Shown: in pieces, positions 9,009 through 18,541 of the stretch
How the letters are laid out: every line of letters starts with the position of its first letter
Numbering within the stretch: the first letter of the stretch is position 1
NCBI RefSeq assembly: GCF_902652685.1
Contig: NZ_CACRUY010000003.1
Coordinates: forward strand, 124,001-188,000
Length of the DNA: 64,000 nt
Direction: 5' to 3'
Origin: Mycobacterium sp. Marseille-P9652
Lineage (GTDB): Bacteria > Actinomycetota > Actinomycetes > Mycobacteriales > Mycobacteriaceae
Notes under the pieces: generated by a model
What the model saw: the letters and a program-made list of their open reading frames with translations, nothing else
Databases searched by the model: none
What the model was told of the DNA's origin: nothing
Translations under genes and position numbers: made by a program

Positions 9009-10390
9009 GACGCCACCCCGGACGAGGCTCCCGGCACCCGCGGCGCGGGAAGTGGTGCGAGCCCGAGGTGGTCGCGCAGCGTGGTGCCCGTGTAGTCGGT
9101 GCGGAAGACGCCGCGCTCCTGAAGGAGTGGCACGACCCGGTCGACGAACGGGTCCAGCCCGCCGGGCGTGAGGTGCGGGACCAGGATGAAGCCGTCGCTG
9201 CCGTCGGCCTGGACGAAGTCGTTGATCGACGCCGCGACCGTCGCCGGCGCACCGATGAACGACTGCCGCCCGGTGACCTCGACGATCAACTCACGAGTGG
9301 TCAGGTTCTCCGCCTCGGCCTTGGCCCGCCATTGGTTGGCGATCGCGATCGGGTCCCGGAAGGTGCGGACGCTGGCCCGCCCGCGCGAAATGGTGTTCTC
9401 CCCCACGACCGGGTCCACGCTCGGCAGGGGCCCGTCGGGGTCGTGATCGGAGAGATCCCGGTTCCAGAGTTGCTCGAGGAACTTGATCGCCGTCTGGGGC
9501 GACACCTGGGCGAGCCGGATCTGGTGTGCGATCTCCTCGGCGTCGGCGTCGGTGTCACCGACCACGAACGTGGCGGCGGGCAGGATGAGCAGGTCGTCGC
9601 GCCGACGCCCGTGGCGGGCGAGCCGCCCCTTGACGTCGGCGTAGAACGCCTGGCCGGCGGCCAGGGTGCTGTGCCGGGAGAAGATGGCGTCCGCGGCGGC
9701 GGCGGCGAAGTCGCGGCCCTCGTCGGAGTCGCCGGCCTGGAAGATGACCGGCCGGCCCTGCGGGCTGCGGGGGACGTTGAACCGCCCCCGAATGTCGAAG
9801 TGCGCGTCCCGGTGAGCGAAGGCTCCGGCGTGGGGGTCGGACAGGAAGACGCCGCTCGCCTTATCGGCCACGATTTCGTCGCCACGCCAGGAGTCGAAAA
9901 GCTCCTGGGCCGTCTGTAGGAAGGTCTTCGCCCTTTCGTAGCGCTGGTCTTCGGCGAGAAACCCTCCGCGGCGAAAGTTCTCGCCGGTGAACGCATCCCA
10001 CGACGTCACGACGTTCCAGGCGGCCCGGCCCCCGGACAGATGGTCGAGGGACGCGAACTGTCGGGCCACCTCGTACGGCTCGTTGAAGGTGGAGTTGATC
10101 GTGCCCGTCAGGCCGATCCGGTCGGTGACGGCGGCGAGCGCGGCCAGCACCGTGAAGGTGTCGGGTCGGCCGACCACATCGAGGTCATAGATCTGGCCGT
10201 TCTGCTCCCGCAGCCTCAGTCCCTCGGCCAGGAACAGGAAGTCGAACTTGCCCCGCTCCGCGGTTTGGGCAAAACGGACGAACGACCCGAACTCGATGTG
10301 GCTGCCGGCCGCCGGGTCGCTCCACACCGTGGTGTTGTTGACGCCGGGGAAGTGGGCGGCGAGGTGGATTTGCTTGAGCGGCTGGCTCAT
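9005..10390 (-). CDS. NtaA/SnaA/DszA-family FMN-dependent monooxygenase
   Basis: This 461-residue LLM monooxygenase is of the nitrilotriacetate/desulfurisation type. Hallmarks are HLAAHFPGVNN at the N-terminus, the VVTSWDAFTGENF segment, RGRFNVPRSPQGRPV and the Q-A-G-DS loop. Enzymes of this group hydroxylate C-N or C-S bonds using FMNH2 and oxygen. The ATG at 10390 is preceded by GAAGGA; longer upstream reading is shadow of the neighbour. It is the middle gene of the three-LLM operon, 28 bases after the first gene and overlapping the third by four bases. Confidence 0.92.
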   Translation of the reverse strand: MSQPLKQIHLAAHFPGVNNTTVWSDPAAGSHIEFGSFVRFAQTAERGKFDFLFLAEGLRLREQNGQIYDLDVVGRPDTFTVLAALAAVTDRIGLTGTINSTFNEPYEVARQFASLDHLSGGRAAWNVVTSWDAFTGENFRRGGFLAEDQRYERAKTFLQTAQELFDSWRGDEIVADKASGVFLSDPHAGAFAHRDAHFDIRGRFNVPRSPQGRPVIFQAGDSDEGRDFAAAAADAIFSRHSTLAAGQAFYADVKGRLARHGRRRDDLLILPAATFVVGDTDADAEEIAHQIRLAQVSPQTAIKFLEQLWNRDLSDHDPDGPLPSVDPVVGENTISRGRASVRTFRDPIAIANQWRAKAEAENLTTRELIVEVTGRQSFIGAPATVAASINDFVQADGSDGFILVPHLTPGGLDPFVDRVVPLLQERGVFRTDYTGTTLRDHLGLAPLPAPRVPGASSGVAS

Positions 10391-10418
10391 CGGTGACGTT
10401 CCTTCGCAGTCGGGCGGC

Positions 10419-11627
10419 TCAGGCGGTCGCGTAACGGTTGGCGGGCCGGGCCAATCCGAGCAGGCCCCGCAGCGTGTCCGCCTGGTATGTCGTGCGGAAC
10501 AGGCCTCGCCGGCGCAGTTCGGGCACCAGGCCCTCGGTGATCTGCACCAGGTCGTGCGGCAGCGCGGCAGGCCGCAACCGAAAGCCCGACAGCCCGGCGG
10601 CGTGCCACTCCTCGAGCAGGTCGGCGAGCTGAGCGGGCGTGCCGGTGAAAACCTCGGCGTCACTGGTAAATTCGGCACCGGCCAGATCGTCGAGGCGGCG
10701 CCGCCGCGCCCCGGCCGCCTCGGCGGTGTCGTCGAGGAACACCGCCAGGTCGCCGAAGATGTGCAGGGTTTCCCGGCTGCGGCCGGCCGCCCACTGCACC
10801 GCGTCGATCTCACCGACGATGTCGGCGGCCTCCGTGGCGTCGCGTGGGGTCACGAAGCCGACGTCCGCGCTGCCGGCGATCAGGTCGTACGACGCCCCGC
10901 CGTGGCCCAGGGCGGCCACGATGGGCTGGCCCTGCGGTGGTCGGGGCGTGATCGAGGGCCCCTTGACGGAGAACCAGCGGCCCTCGAAGTCGATGTAGTG
11001 CAGCTTGTTCCGGTCGACGAAGCGTCCCGTGGCGACGTCGCGGATCTCGGCGTCGTCCTCCCAGCTGTCCCAGAGGCGGCGCAGCACTTCCACATAATCG
11101 GCGGCCTCCGCGAAGTACTCGTTGACCTGCCGCCGCCAAGCCGGGTCGGCGGTGGACTGCGCCGAGACGCGCGGCAACTGGCGGCGGCCGAAGTGGGCGG
11201 CCACGTCGGCGCGCGTCGAGACCTGCACCCGGACACCGGCCCGTCCGGCGCTGACGTAGTCGAGGGTGGCGATCGCCTTCGACAGGTGGAACGGTTCGGT
11301 GTGCGTGACGACCGCGCTCGGCACCAGGCCGATCGACCGGGTTCGCGGCGCGATCCGGGCGGCGATGAGCACCGCGTCCAACCGCCCCTGAACCCGGTCG
11401 GTGCGGCCCTCTTGTTCGACGGTGTCGTCGGACTGTGCGCCCAGCGAATCCTCGATGGTCACGAAGTCCAGCGATCCGCGTTCGGCTTCCGCCACCAGGT
11501 CCACCCAGTAATCCGCGTCGAGCAACGCGTCCGGTCGCGCGTCCGGCTCGCGCCACGCGGCGGGGTGCCAGCCGGCGCCCTCCAACGCAATGGCCAAGTG
11601 CACGGGATCGAACGAACGAGAGGTCAC
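10419..11627 (-). CDS. Second NtaA-type FMN-dependent monooxygenase
   Basis: This LLM enzyme of about 402 residues is related to the next gene but distinct. It has HLAIALEGAGWHP at the start, the LDYVSAGRAGVRVQVST segment, KLHYIDFEGRWFSVKGP, and a C-terminus ending GLFRTTYQADTLRGLLGL that parallels the neighbour's C-terminus, which fits an old duplication. I place the start at GTG 11627; the frame remains open upstream to 11762, but that part is low-complexity and not family-like. First gene of the three-gene operon. The substrate is not evident. Confidence 0.88.
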   Translation of the reverse strand: MTSRSFDPVHLAIALEGAGWHPAAWREPDARPDALLDADYWVDLVAEAERGSLDFVTIEDSLGAQSDDTVEQEGRTDRVQGRLDAVLIAARIAPRTRSIGLVPSAVVTHTEPFHLSKAIATLDYVSAGRAGVRVQVSTRADVAAHFGRRQLPRVSAQSTADPAWRRQVNEYFAEAADYVEVLRRLWDSWEDDAEIRDVATGRFVDRNKLHYIDFEGRWFSVKGPSITPRPPQGQPIVAALGHGGASYDLIAGSADVGFVTPRDATEAADIVGEIDAVQWAAGRSRETLHIFGDLAVFLDDTAEAAGARRRRLDDLAGAEFTSDAEVFTGTPAQLADLLEEWHAAGLSGFRLRPAALPHDLVQITEGLVPELRRRGLFRTTYQADTLRGLLGLARPANRYATA

Positions 11628-12019
11628 ACGACCACTGTGCCGACAAACCGCCGGGCAACCGAGTCGTGACCATCCGCGCGGCCGGCTCTCCGGGAGGCCC
11701 GGGAATAGACCGGCCGCGGCGTGGTCAGCGCGGGCAGGGCTGGCCCGAGCCGGGACGGTCACCGGTTCGCCGGCGACCGGACGCCAATGAGCCTGCGGCC
11801 GGGCTCATTTCCGGACCCCAGCCCGTTGGCGATGCGCGGTCGGACGCCGTTCCACCGGAAGGGGCCGCCTCCGGCGGGGAGCTCGCCCGGGGGCGAACTG
11901 GGCGCCGCGTCCACGCCGCGGCCCAGCGGGGCCGCTGAAATCATCGCGATTGAAACACCCCGCCCGGCGAAAACCGAGCCGGACGCCGTGTCACCCGCGC
12001 GACGCGACATGATGTCGGC
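11628..12019. other. Divergent intergenic region, 392 bases, no gene seen
   Basis: This lies between the first LLM monooxygenase (minus) and the Eis-like gene (plus). Open frames here have proline/arginine-rich shadow composition and no ribosome sites. It must hold the promoters of both flanking transcripts, but I could not identify a clear -10/-35 pair or dyad. Confidence 0.5.
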
Positions 12020-13237
12020 ATGACGGCCGACATCCGCGTGCTGGAGAGCGAGGAGGACCTGCTCGCCGCGACCGACGTGTTCCGCACCGCCATGATCGGC
12101 CTTCCTCCGCTGTCCAACCTCACGCCCGGGCAGATCAATAGCCTGCTCGAACCGGGCCGCACCATCGGGGCCTTCGTCGACGGAAGACTCGTAGGCACGG
12201 CCGACGCCGTGACGAGCGGGTTGACGCTCCCGGGTGGGGCGGTCGTCGGCCACGCCGCCGTCACCCACATCGGGGTACTCCCGTCGTTCACCCGCAGGGG
12301 CATCGCCACCGCCCTGGTCGGGCATCAGTTGCGGGACATCGCGGACCGCGGCGAGGTCGTGGCCACCCTGCGCGCCTCGGAAGCGACCATCTACGGACGC
12401 TACGGCTACGGCGTGGCCAATTCGACGCAGACCGTCGAGGTTCGGACGGCGCGGGCGGCGCTGCGGCCCGGCGTCGGGTCGGGCGGTCCCGTTCGGCTGG
12501 TCGATCCCGGCGACGCCTGGGACGACCTGGCCGAGATCTACACCCGCAACCGCCCGTCGCGCCCGGGCACGATCGACCGGCCCGAGGTGTGGTGGCGCAG
12601 CCGGCGACTGCGCGCCGAATCGGCATCGGCACCAAGCTATGTCGTGGTCCATGGGGCGCCCGGGCACGAGTCCGGATTCGCCCGCTACCGCCCGGTCGAC
12701 ACCGACTCCTGGTTCGTCAGCGACCAGCGGACCATCGTGGTCGAGGATTTCTTCGCGCCCACGACCGACGCATACCTGGGCCTGCTGCGGTTCCTGCTGG
12801 GCCTCGACCTGATCGACCGGGTGGTGTTCTGGATGCTGCCGATGGACGATCCGCTGGCCTGGCTCATGCTCGACCGCCGGGCCGTGCGGACCACGGCTGT
12901 GCACGACGAGACGTGGCTGCGCGTCGTCGACGTCGCGCGGGCACTCGCGGCGCGCCGCTACCAAGGCGACGGCGAGGTCACCGCAGCGATCGAAGACCCT
13001 CTCCTGAAGCACAATTCGGTGACCGTGGCGATCAGCGCGGATGGCGCGGGGCCGACCGGACGCAAGCCGCAGCTGCACGTCGGCATCGAGGGGCTGTCCG
13101 CCGTCCTGCTCGGTGGCACGAGGTGGCGCGAACTCGCCATCGCGGGGCTGGCCCGGGCCGACGACCCCGCGGCGCTCGCCGCAGCCGATCGGCTGTTCGC
13201 GGTGGCCGCCGCGCCCTACGCCGGGTTCTACTTCTAG
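12020..13237 (+). CDS. Eis-family GNAT N-acetyltransferase
   Basis: This 405-residue protein matches the three-part Eis architecture: a GNAT domain (THIGVLPSFTRRGIATALV, acetyl-CoA pyrophosphate loop RRGIAT), a second GNAT-like domain, and a C-terminal sterol-carrier-like domain ending in a free aromatic carboxylate (AGFYF), which in Eis serves as the catalytic base. The Eis-type segment IYGRYGYG supplies the expected tyrosine. Eis proteins acetylate aminoglycosides and lysines of host or bacterial proteins; this is probably a paralogue and its substrate is unknown. It is followed closely by a DAO-type oxidase on the same strand. Confidence 0.88.
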   Translation: MTADIRVLESEEDLLAATDVFRTAMIGLPPLSNLTPGQINSLLEPGRTIGAFVDGRLVGTADAVTSGLTLPGGAVVGHAAVTHIGVLPSFTRRGIATALVGHQLRDIADRGEVVATLRASEATIYGRYGYGVANSTQTVEVRTARAALRPGVGSGGPVRLVDPGDAWDDLAEIYTRNRPSRPGTIDRPEVWWRSRRLRAESASAPSYVVVHGAPGHESGFARYRPVDTDSWFVSDQRTIVVEDFFAPTTDAYLGLLRFLLGLDLIDRVVFWMLPMDDPLAWLMLDRRAVRTTAVHDETWLRVVDVARALAARRYQGDGEVTAAIEDPLLKHNSVTVAISADGAGPTGRKPQLHVGIEGLSAVLLGGTRWRELAIAGLARADDPAALAAADRLFAVAAAPYAGFYF

Positions 13238-13258
13238 CGCGATGGGTATCAGCGTCGG

Positions 13259-14206
13259 GTGATCGTCGTCATCGGCGCGGGCGTCTGCGGCCTCGCGGCC
13301 GCCTATGAGTTGTCCCGTCGCGGCGCCGATGTCGTCGTGCTCGAACGCGGTGAACCGTTCGCGGAGCAGTCCGTCGGGCTCGCACGCATCTTCCGCGTCG
13401 CGCACCGGCGTCCGGCCCTGTGCCGCCTCGCGATGCGGGCGCGCGCCGGTTGGCAGCGCTGGGAGGCCGAACTGGGCGCGGGCCGGCTGCTGGGCACCGA
13501 GGGCTTCGTCAGCGTCAGTGCCCCCGACGACATCGCGGCCGCGATGGGGACCGCGGGCGCCGACTTCAGGCGCATCGACCGGGCCGGGATCGAGGCCCGG
13601 GTCCCGTTTGTCGAGTCACCCTGGGAGACGGGGCTTTTCGATCCGTCGGGGGGAAGCCTGCGGATCCGCCGCGCCCTGAGCGCCCTGGCGCAACGGGTCG
13701 CCATCCGGCGCGCGGAGGTGGTGTCGGTCGGCGACGACGGCGCGACGGTGCTCGCGGACGGCACCGTGGTGCGGGGCGACCGCGTGCTCGTCTGCGCGGG
13801 AGTCCGGACGCCCGAGTTGTTCGGTCCGCTCGACGTCGAGTTCGGCCCGCACACCCGGTTCACCTACGAGGGGGCCGATGCCACCGGAGCGGCCTGCCTG
13901 TCGGCGCCCGAGGGTTACGGTCTTCCGCTGGGCAGCACGGGCCGCTGGGCGTTCGGGCAGGAGGTGCCGGACCCCGCCACCGTGCGGGCGCTGTTTCCGA
14001 CACTCTCACCGGTGGGGCGGGTGGATTGCGTCACCGTGCGGGCCCCGTGGCTCGACGCCGGCGGCGACGGGTGGACCGTGGCGCGCCGCGGTCGCGTTGT
14101 CGCGTTCGTCGGCAGCAACCTGATGAAGTTCGGGCCCTTGCTCGGCGAGCTTTTGGCTCAAGCGGTGCTCGGGGACGAGCCGCCCGGCGACCTGATGATC
14201 ACTTGA
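13259..14206 (+). CDS. FAD-dependent oxidoreductase, DAO (sarcosine oxidase-like) family
   Basis: This 315-residue flavoprotein starts directly with the ADP-binding fold VVIGAGVCGLAAAYEL followed by the acidic end of strand two (VVLERG). A C-terminal FVGSNLMKFGPLLGELLA segment resembles the FAD-closing helix of sarcosine/N-methyl-amino-acid oxidases. The length is somewhat shorter than the roughly 380 residues typical of that family. The GTG start at 13259 is the only one that keeps the dinucleotide fold complete. It follows the Eis-like gene by 21 bases and ends overlapping the convergent P450 stop by eight bases. Confidence 0.85.
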   Translation: MIVVIGAGVCGLAAAYELSRRGADVVVLERGEPFAEQSVGLARIFRVAHRRPALCRLAMRARAGWQRWEAELGAGRLLGTEGFVSVSAPDDIAAAMGTAGADFRRIDRAGIEARVPFVESPWETGLFDPSGGSLRIRRALSALAQRVAIRRAEVVSVGDDGATVLADGTVVRGDRVLVCAGVRTPELFGPLDVEFGPHTRFTYEGADATGAACLSAPEGYGLPLGSTGRWAFGQEVPDPATVRALFPTLSPVGRVDCVTVRAPWLDAGGDGWTVARRGRVVAFVGSNLMKFGPLLGELLAQAVLGDEPPGDLMIT

Positions 14207-15449
14207 GCGAGTAGCGGATTGGCAGGTGCTTGAGGCCGCCGACGAACGTCGTGGCCATCAGCTCCGGCTCGCCGGCCAGCTCGATCGAGTTGATCCGCGG
14301 CACGAGTTCGGAGAAGAGGCTGTTCATCTCCATCCGCGCCAGCGCGGCGCCCAGGCAGAAGTGCACGCCGTAACCGAACGACAGGTGTTTGTTGGGGTCG
14401 CGGCCGACGTCGAAGCGCATCGGGTCGGAGAACACGTCCTCGTCGCGGTTGGCCGACACGTAGGACAGCAGCACCGACTCGCCCTTGGCGATCGGCACCC
14501 CCCGCACCTCGGTGTCGGCCTGCGCGGTGCGCATGAATTCCTTGACCGGCACGGCGCAGCGGATCATCTCCTCGACCGCGGTGCCCATCAGGCCCAGGTC
14601 GTTCTGCAGGCGGGCCAGCTCACCGGGGTTCTCCAGCAGCGCCAGCATGCCGCCGGCAATCCCGGCGCTGGTGGTGTCGTGGCCGGCGCTGGCCACGATC
14701 ACGTAATACGACACGGTGTCCATGTCGGACAACGGTTCTCCGTTGATCTTGGCGTTGGCGATCGCCGAAGCCAGGTCCTCGGTCGGGTGCTCGCGGCGCG
14801 ACGCGGTGAGGGCCGTGAAGTAGTTGAAGAAGTCGAGCAGCACGGCGTACTGCTCCTCGGTGGTGCCGCCGCGCTGGAACTCCGCGTCGTCACCGCCGAA
14901 CATCTCCTGCGTGAGCTTGAGCATGCGCGGGAAGTCGGACTCCGGCAGGCCGAGCAGCGAGAGGATCACGTAGAGCGGGTAGTTGACCGCGATCTCCTGG
15001 ACGAAGTCACACTCCGGTCCCTTCTCGGCCATCCTGTCGACGTAAAGCTTGGCCAGCTCGTCGACACGGATCTTCAAGTCCCGCATGGCCTTCGGACGGA
15101 ACCAGTCGGCGCCGATCTTGCGGACGTCGCGGTGCAGCGGATCGTCCATGTGGATCAGCGTGCGGAGGCCCACACCGGCCTCCATCTGTTCCCGCATCAG
15201 GTCTTCGGCCTCGGCGATCACGAGCGCCGGGCGCGGATCGTTGGTGAACAGGTCGTTTTGCCGCTCGATGTCCATGATGTCGGCGTGCTTGGTGATCGCC
15301 CAGAAGGGCCGGTATGGCTCGACGTCCACCCAGGACACGGGGGCGTGGGCGCGCAGGTGAGCCAGCGCCTCGTGCAGGCGCTTCTCGTCGGTGTAGGCCT
15401 TCGGGGTGGCCAGCAACCGCGCGGCCTCGTCCATGATTCGAGTGCTCAT
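14199..15449 (-). CDS. Cytochrome P450, P450terp (CYP108)-like
   Basis: This 416-residue soluble P450 has the I-helix oxygen-activation motif AGHDTT (256-260), the ExxR helix (EEMIR), and the heme loop FGYGVHFCLG with Cys365 as ligand. Whole-length resemblance to Pseudomonas P450terp is clear, for example KHADIM near residue 55, VKxFMRTAxADTEVRG and the C-terminal NFVGG-like TFVGGLKHLPIR. CYP108-related enzymes hydroxylate terpene alcohols; the mycobacterial substrate is unknown. No ferredoxin lies beside it. It is divergent from a TetR gene with an operator dyad between them. Confidence 0.93.
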   Translation of the reverse strand: MSTRIMDEAARLLATPKAYTDEKRLHEALAHLRAHAPVSWVDVEPYRPFWAITKHADIMDIERQNDLFTNDPRPALVIAEAEDLMREQMEAGVGLRTLIHMDDPLHRDVRKIGADWFRPKAMRDLKIRVDELAKLYVDRMAEKGPECDFVQEIAVNYPLYVILSLLGLPESDFPRMLKLTQEMFGGDDAEFQRGGTTEEQYAVLLDFFNYFTALTASRREHPTEDLASAIANAKINGEPLSDMDTVSYYVIVASAGHDTTSAGIAGGMLALLENPGELARLQNDLGLMGTAVEEMIRCAVPVKEFMRTAQADTEVRGVPIAKGESVLLSYVSANRDEDVFSDPMRFDVGRDPNKHLSFGYGVHFCLGAALARMEMNSLFSELVPRINSIELAGEPELMATTFVGGLKHLPIRYSLK

Positions 15450-15551
15450 TGAAGTCTCCTACGGTGCGGTTGCCGGTTGAGGGGTGTCAGACACTTTGCA
15501 TCCCGACGGCTCGAGGGTGAAGAGGTCGAAAGTCACCGATGCGCCGCCTGA

Positions 15552-15574
15552 TAGGATGTGGAACGGAATCGTTC
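15552..15574 (+). promoter_or_regulatory. Promoter and operator of the TetR gene
   Basis: TAGGAT at 15552-15557 is a good mycobacterial -10 hexamer. It is followed at 15561-15574 by GAACG-GAAT-CGTTC, a perfect five-base inverted repeat (six of seven bases when extended outward). The predicted transcription start falls inside the dyad, so repressor binding would block transcription. The divergent P450 gene begins about 110 bases away and may share it. Confidence 0.6.
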
Positions 15575-15596
15575 TAGATTAGGCTGGCGCCGCTCG

Positions 15597-16223
15597 ATGG
15601 GTCAAGATGTCCTCATGAACGTGGGGGGCCGGGTCTACGGCGGACTCAGTGCCGAGCAACGTTCGGAGGAACGCCGGGTTCGGCTGCTGCAGGCCGCTCG
15701 CGCGTTGATCGCCGACGCCGGCGTGGCTCCTCTGACGGTCGACGTGGTGTGCCAGCGGGCCAACCTCAGCAAGCGGTATTTCTACCGCGAGTTCGCCGGC
15801 AAGGACGAGTTGCTCGATGCGTGCGCGGACGACCTCTTCGGCCGGCTGTCGGCGCAGATGGAGCGCGTCATGACCACGGCACCCCTCGCCGCCCGCGTCG
15901 AGGGCACCCTTCGCGCGGTCCTGCACACCCTCGCGTCGGATCCCGCCGACGCCCGCCTTTACATGGAGTGTCCGGGCTTTCCGCGGCTGCGCGAGCGCCA
16001 ACAACGCGCCGTCCGGGACTTCAGTGAGCGCATGGCCGTCGACGCCATGCCGTTCACGGGGCGCCCGGCCCAAGCCGTCGACCGGGTGTTGGCGACCCGT
16101 GCGCTGGTGGCCGGAACCACCGACCTGATCATCGGCTGGCTGCACGGTGACATCGACACCGACGAGGACAGCCTCGTCGCCACCCTCACCGCGGCGGCCC
16201 GCGGGGCGGCGACCGCGATCTGA
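15597..16223 (+). CDS. TetR-family transcriptional regulator
   Basis: This 208-residue regulator has an HTH in VDVVCQRANLSKRYFYREFAGKDELL and a C-terminal ligand domain ending in a hydrophobic region. An upstream in-frame GTG at 15558 overlaps the -10 element and the operator dyad, so the ATG at 15597 (or a second ATG at 15615) is more likely. The gene is divergent from the P450, its probable target. Neither start has a strong ribosome site. Confidence 0.88.
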   Translation: MGQDVLMNVGGRVYGGLSAEQRSEERRVRLLQAARALIADAGVAPLTVDVVCQRANLSKRYFYREFAGKDELLDACADDLFGRLSAQMERVMTTAPLAARVEGTLRAVLHTLASDPADARLYMECPGFPRLRERQQRAVRDFSERMAVDAMPFTGRPAQAVDRVLATRALVAGTTDLIIGWLHGDIDTDEDSLVATLTAAARGAATAI

Positions 16224-16321
16224 CCGCCCGTTAACACGTTGCTCGGCACGGGTTTCCGCGGCCTCCTGCCAAGGTAAGCCTTCGCTTCTTCGACGTGCGG
16301 TGCACGGATCAGGGCGGCAAA

Positions 16322-16339
16322 TAGGGACGTTCGGCCCTA
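16322..16339 (+). promoter_or_regulatory. DosR-like box upstream of ctaD
   Basis: TAGGGAC-GTTC-GGCCCTA matches the DosR core GGGAC-N4-GTCCC at nine of ten positions and is itself dyad-symmetric. Its centre is about 88 bases before the ctaD start. DosR activates mycobacterial genes under hypoxia and nitric oxide. Assignment rests on the motif alone. Confidence 0.5.
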
Positions 16340-16418
16340 GGTCGGCGCCCGCCCAACTCGGAATACTTGGGCCGCTTGGATTGCCGGACCCGAAGCGGGG
16401 GCCCATTGGAGGTAGTTG

Positions 16419-18167
16419 ATGACCGCTGAAGCGCCGCCCGTCGGGAGCATCGAGGCCCGCCGGCCGTTCCCGCCGCGAACCGGTCCCAAGGGCAATCTCG
16501 TCTACAAGCTCATCAGCACCACCGACCACAAGATGATCGGCATCATGTACATGGTCGCCTGCTTCATCTTCTTCTTCATCGGCGGCCTGATGGCGCTGTT
16601 GATCCGTCTCGAGCTGGCGCGTCCGGGGTTGCAGTTCCTGTCCAACGAGCAGTACAACCAGCTGTTCACGATGCACGGCACCGCCATGTTGCTGTTCTAC
16701 GCGACGCCGATCGTGTTCGGCTTCGCCAACCTGGTGTTGCCGCTGCAGATCGGCGCCCCCGACGTGGCGTTCCCGCGGCTCAATGCGCTGTCGTTCTGGC
16801 TCTTCATCTGCGGCGCGCTGATCGCGCTGGGCGGCTTCATCATGCCCGGCGGCGCGGCCGATTTCGGGTGGACCGCCTACACGCCGCTGTCGAATGCCGT
16901 CCACACTCCCGGTGCGGGCGGAGACCTGTGGATCCTGGGCGTCGGTGTCGGCGGCCTGGGCACCATCCTCGGTGCGGTCAACATGATCACCACCGTGGTG
17001 TGCCTGCGCGCACCGGGGATGACCATGTTCCGGATGCCGATCTTCACGTGGAACATTCTGGTCACGAGCGTTCTCGTGCTGATCGTCTTCCCGCTGTTGA
17101 CCGCCGCGCTGTTCGGCCTCGAAGCCGACCGCCGCCTCGGCGCGCACGTGTACGACCCCGCCAACGGCGGCGTGATCCTCTTCCAGCACCTGTTCTGGTT
17201 CTTCGGGCATCCCGAGGTGTACGTGATCGCGTTGCCGTTCTTCGGCATCGTGTCCGAGATCATCCCGGTGTTCTCACGCAAGCCGATCTTCGGCTACACC
17301 ACGCTGGTCTATGCGACGCTGGCCATCGCCGCGCTGTCCGTGGCGGTGTGGGCGCACCACATGTACGTGACCGGCGCAGTCTTGCTTCCGTTCTTCTCGT
17401 TCATGACGTTCTTGATCGCCGTCCCGACGGGTATCAAGTTCTTCAACTGGATCGGCACGATGTGGCGGGGGCAACTGACGTTCGAGACACCCATGCTCTT
17501 CGTGCTCGGCTTCATGGTGACGTTCCTACTGGGTGGACTGACCGGCGTGTTGCTGGCCAGCCCGCCACTCGACTTCCACATCAGCGACACGTATTTCGTC
17601 GTGGCGCACTTCCACTACACCTTGTTCGGCACGATCGTGTTCGCCACCTACGCGGGCGTGTACTTCTGGTTCCCGAAGATGACGGGCCGCCTGCTCGACG
17701 AGCGCCTGGGCAAGCTGCACTTCTGGCTGACGTTCCTCGGGTTCCACCTCACGTTCCTGGTTCAGCACTGGCTCGGCAACTCCGGCATGCCGCGCCGCTA
17801 CGCCGACTACCTGCCCACCGACGGCTTTGCGACCCTCAACTTCGTCTCCACCATCGGTGCGTTCGTCCTCGGGGTCTCGGTCCTGCCGTTCGCGTGGAAC
17901 GTCTTCAAGAGCTGGCGCTACGGCGAACCCGTGCTGGTGGACGATCCCTGGGGACACGGCAATTCGCTGGAGTGGGCCACCAGTTGCCCGCCGCCGCGGC
18001 ACAACTTCACCGAGCTGCCCCGAATCCGTTCGGAGCGGCCGGCTTTCGAGTTGCACTACCCGCACATGGTCGAACGGATGCGCGCCGAGTCCCACGTCGG
18101 CCGGCGTCATGTCGAGGCCGCCGCCGCGGAAGCGCTGCCCGCATCGACGGGGCACTCGGAGCAGTAA
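16419..18167 (+). CDS. ctaD: Cytochrome c oxidase subunit I (aa3-type)
   Basis: This 582-residue integral membrane protein has about 12 hydrophobic helices. It is the catalytic subunit of the proton-pumping terminal oxidase. Visible ligands are H86 in TMHGTAM, the CuB site and cross-linked Tyr in HPEVY (H263, Y267), the CuB pair HH at 312-313, and heme a3/a histidines in VAHFHY (396, 398). GGAGGT at 16408-16413 fits the ATG at 16419 better than the TTG just before it. None of the partner genes (ctaC, ctaE, qcrCAB) is adjacent, so this may be an extra copy. A DosR-like box lies upstream and a strong hairpin downstream. Confidence 0.97.
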   Translation: MTAEAPPVGSIEARRPFPPRTGPKGNLVYKLISTTDHKMIGIMYMVACFIFFFIGGLMALLIRLELARPGLQFLSNEQYNQLFTMHGTAMLLFYATPIVFGFANLVLPLQIGAPDVAFPRLNALSFWLFICGALIALGGFIMPGGAADFGWTAYTPLSNAVHTPGAGGDLWILGVGVGGLGTILGAVNMITTVVCLRAPGMTMFRMPIFTWNILVTSVLVLIVFPLLTAALFGLEADRRLGAHVYDPANGGVILFQHLFWFFGHPEVYVIALPFFGIVSEIIPVFSRKPIFGYTTLVYATLAIAALSVAVWAHHMYVTGAVLLPFFSFMTFLIAVPTGIKFFNWIGTMWRGQLTFETPMLFVLGFMVTFLLGGLTGVLLASPPLDFHISDTYFVVAHFHYTLFGTIVFATYAGVYFWFPKMTGRLLDERLGKLHFWLTFLGFHLTFLVQHWLGNSGMPRRYADYLPTDGFATLNFVSTIGAFVLGVSVLPFAWNVFKSWRYGEPVLVDDPWGHGNSLEWATSCPPPRHNFTELPRIRSERPAFELHYPHMVERMRAESHVGRRHVEAAAAEALPASTGHSEQ

Positions 18168-18193
18168 CTCAAAGTCAGCGCTGACGCACCATC

Positions 18194-18218
18194 CGGCGCT
18201 CGACGGCGCCGAGCGCCG
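18194..18218. terminator. Hairpin terminator between convergent ctaD and lipoprotein genes
   Basis: CGGCGCTCG and its exact complement CGAGCGCCG form a nine-base stem with a seven-base loop, with no U-tract, as is usual for mycobacteria. A 12-bp perfect palindrome (GTCAGCGCTGAC, 18174-18185) lies just before it. Both convergent transcripts end here. Confidence 0.6.
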
Positions 18219-18262
18219 CGTCGGACGCCGGCGGCGACCCGCGGTGGTGTGGGCTCCCGGCG

Positions 18263-18541
18263 TCAGCCGTGGGGCGCCTCGGAGATCTTGCTGTCCGGCT
18301 TGCCCACCGTCTGGCAGTACGTCGTCGCGGACAGCCGGGTCGCGGAGATCTCCACGTTGCTCGGGTCGGCGCCGCTCTTGTCCTTGAGCATCTTGCTCAC
18401 TTCGTCGTTCTGCTTCTTCTCGTCCTGCGACGTGAAGTCCTTGCACTTGGTGTCGCCGCCGGTGTTGATGACCTGTGAGGGCGAGCAGGCGCCGATCAGC
18501 AGCGCGGCGGCGGCGAGCGCGGCGGCCGAGGTTCTCTTCAT
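18263..18541 (-). CDS. Small secreted lipoprotein, HdeA-like
   Basis: This 92-residue protein has a lipoprotein signal peptide (MKRTS start, lipobox LIGAC at about residues 14-18), so it is lipid-anchored outside the membrane. The mature part is small, charged and has two cysteines, in KCKDF and TYCQTV, spaced as in the acid chaperone HdeA fold; the family assignment is tentative. The ATG at 18541 has AGGAAGG upstream; the longer reading frame would bury the signal peptide. Convergent with ctaD across a hairpin. Confidence 0.8.
   Translation of the reverse strand: MKRTSAAALAAAALLIGACSPSQVINTGGDTKCKDFTSQDEKKQNDEVSKMLKDKSGADPSNVEISATRLSATTYCQTVGKPDSKISEAPHG

Noticed and set aside
11759-13405. 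548-codon antisense frame over the Eis-like gene
   Set aside because: No ribosome site or domain; sense frame matches Eis along its length.
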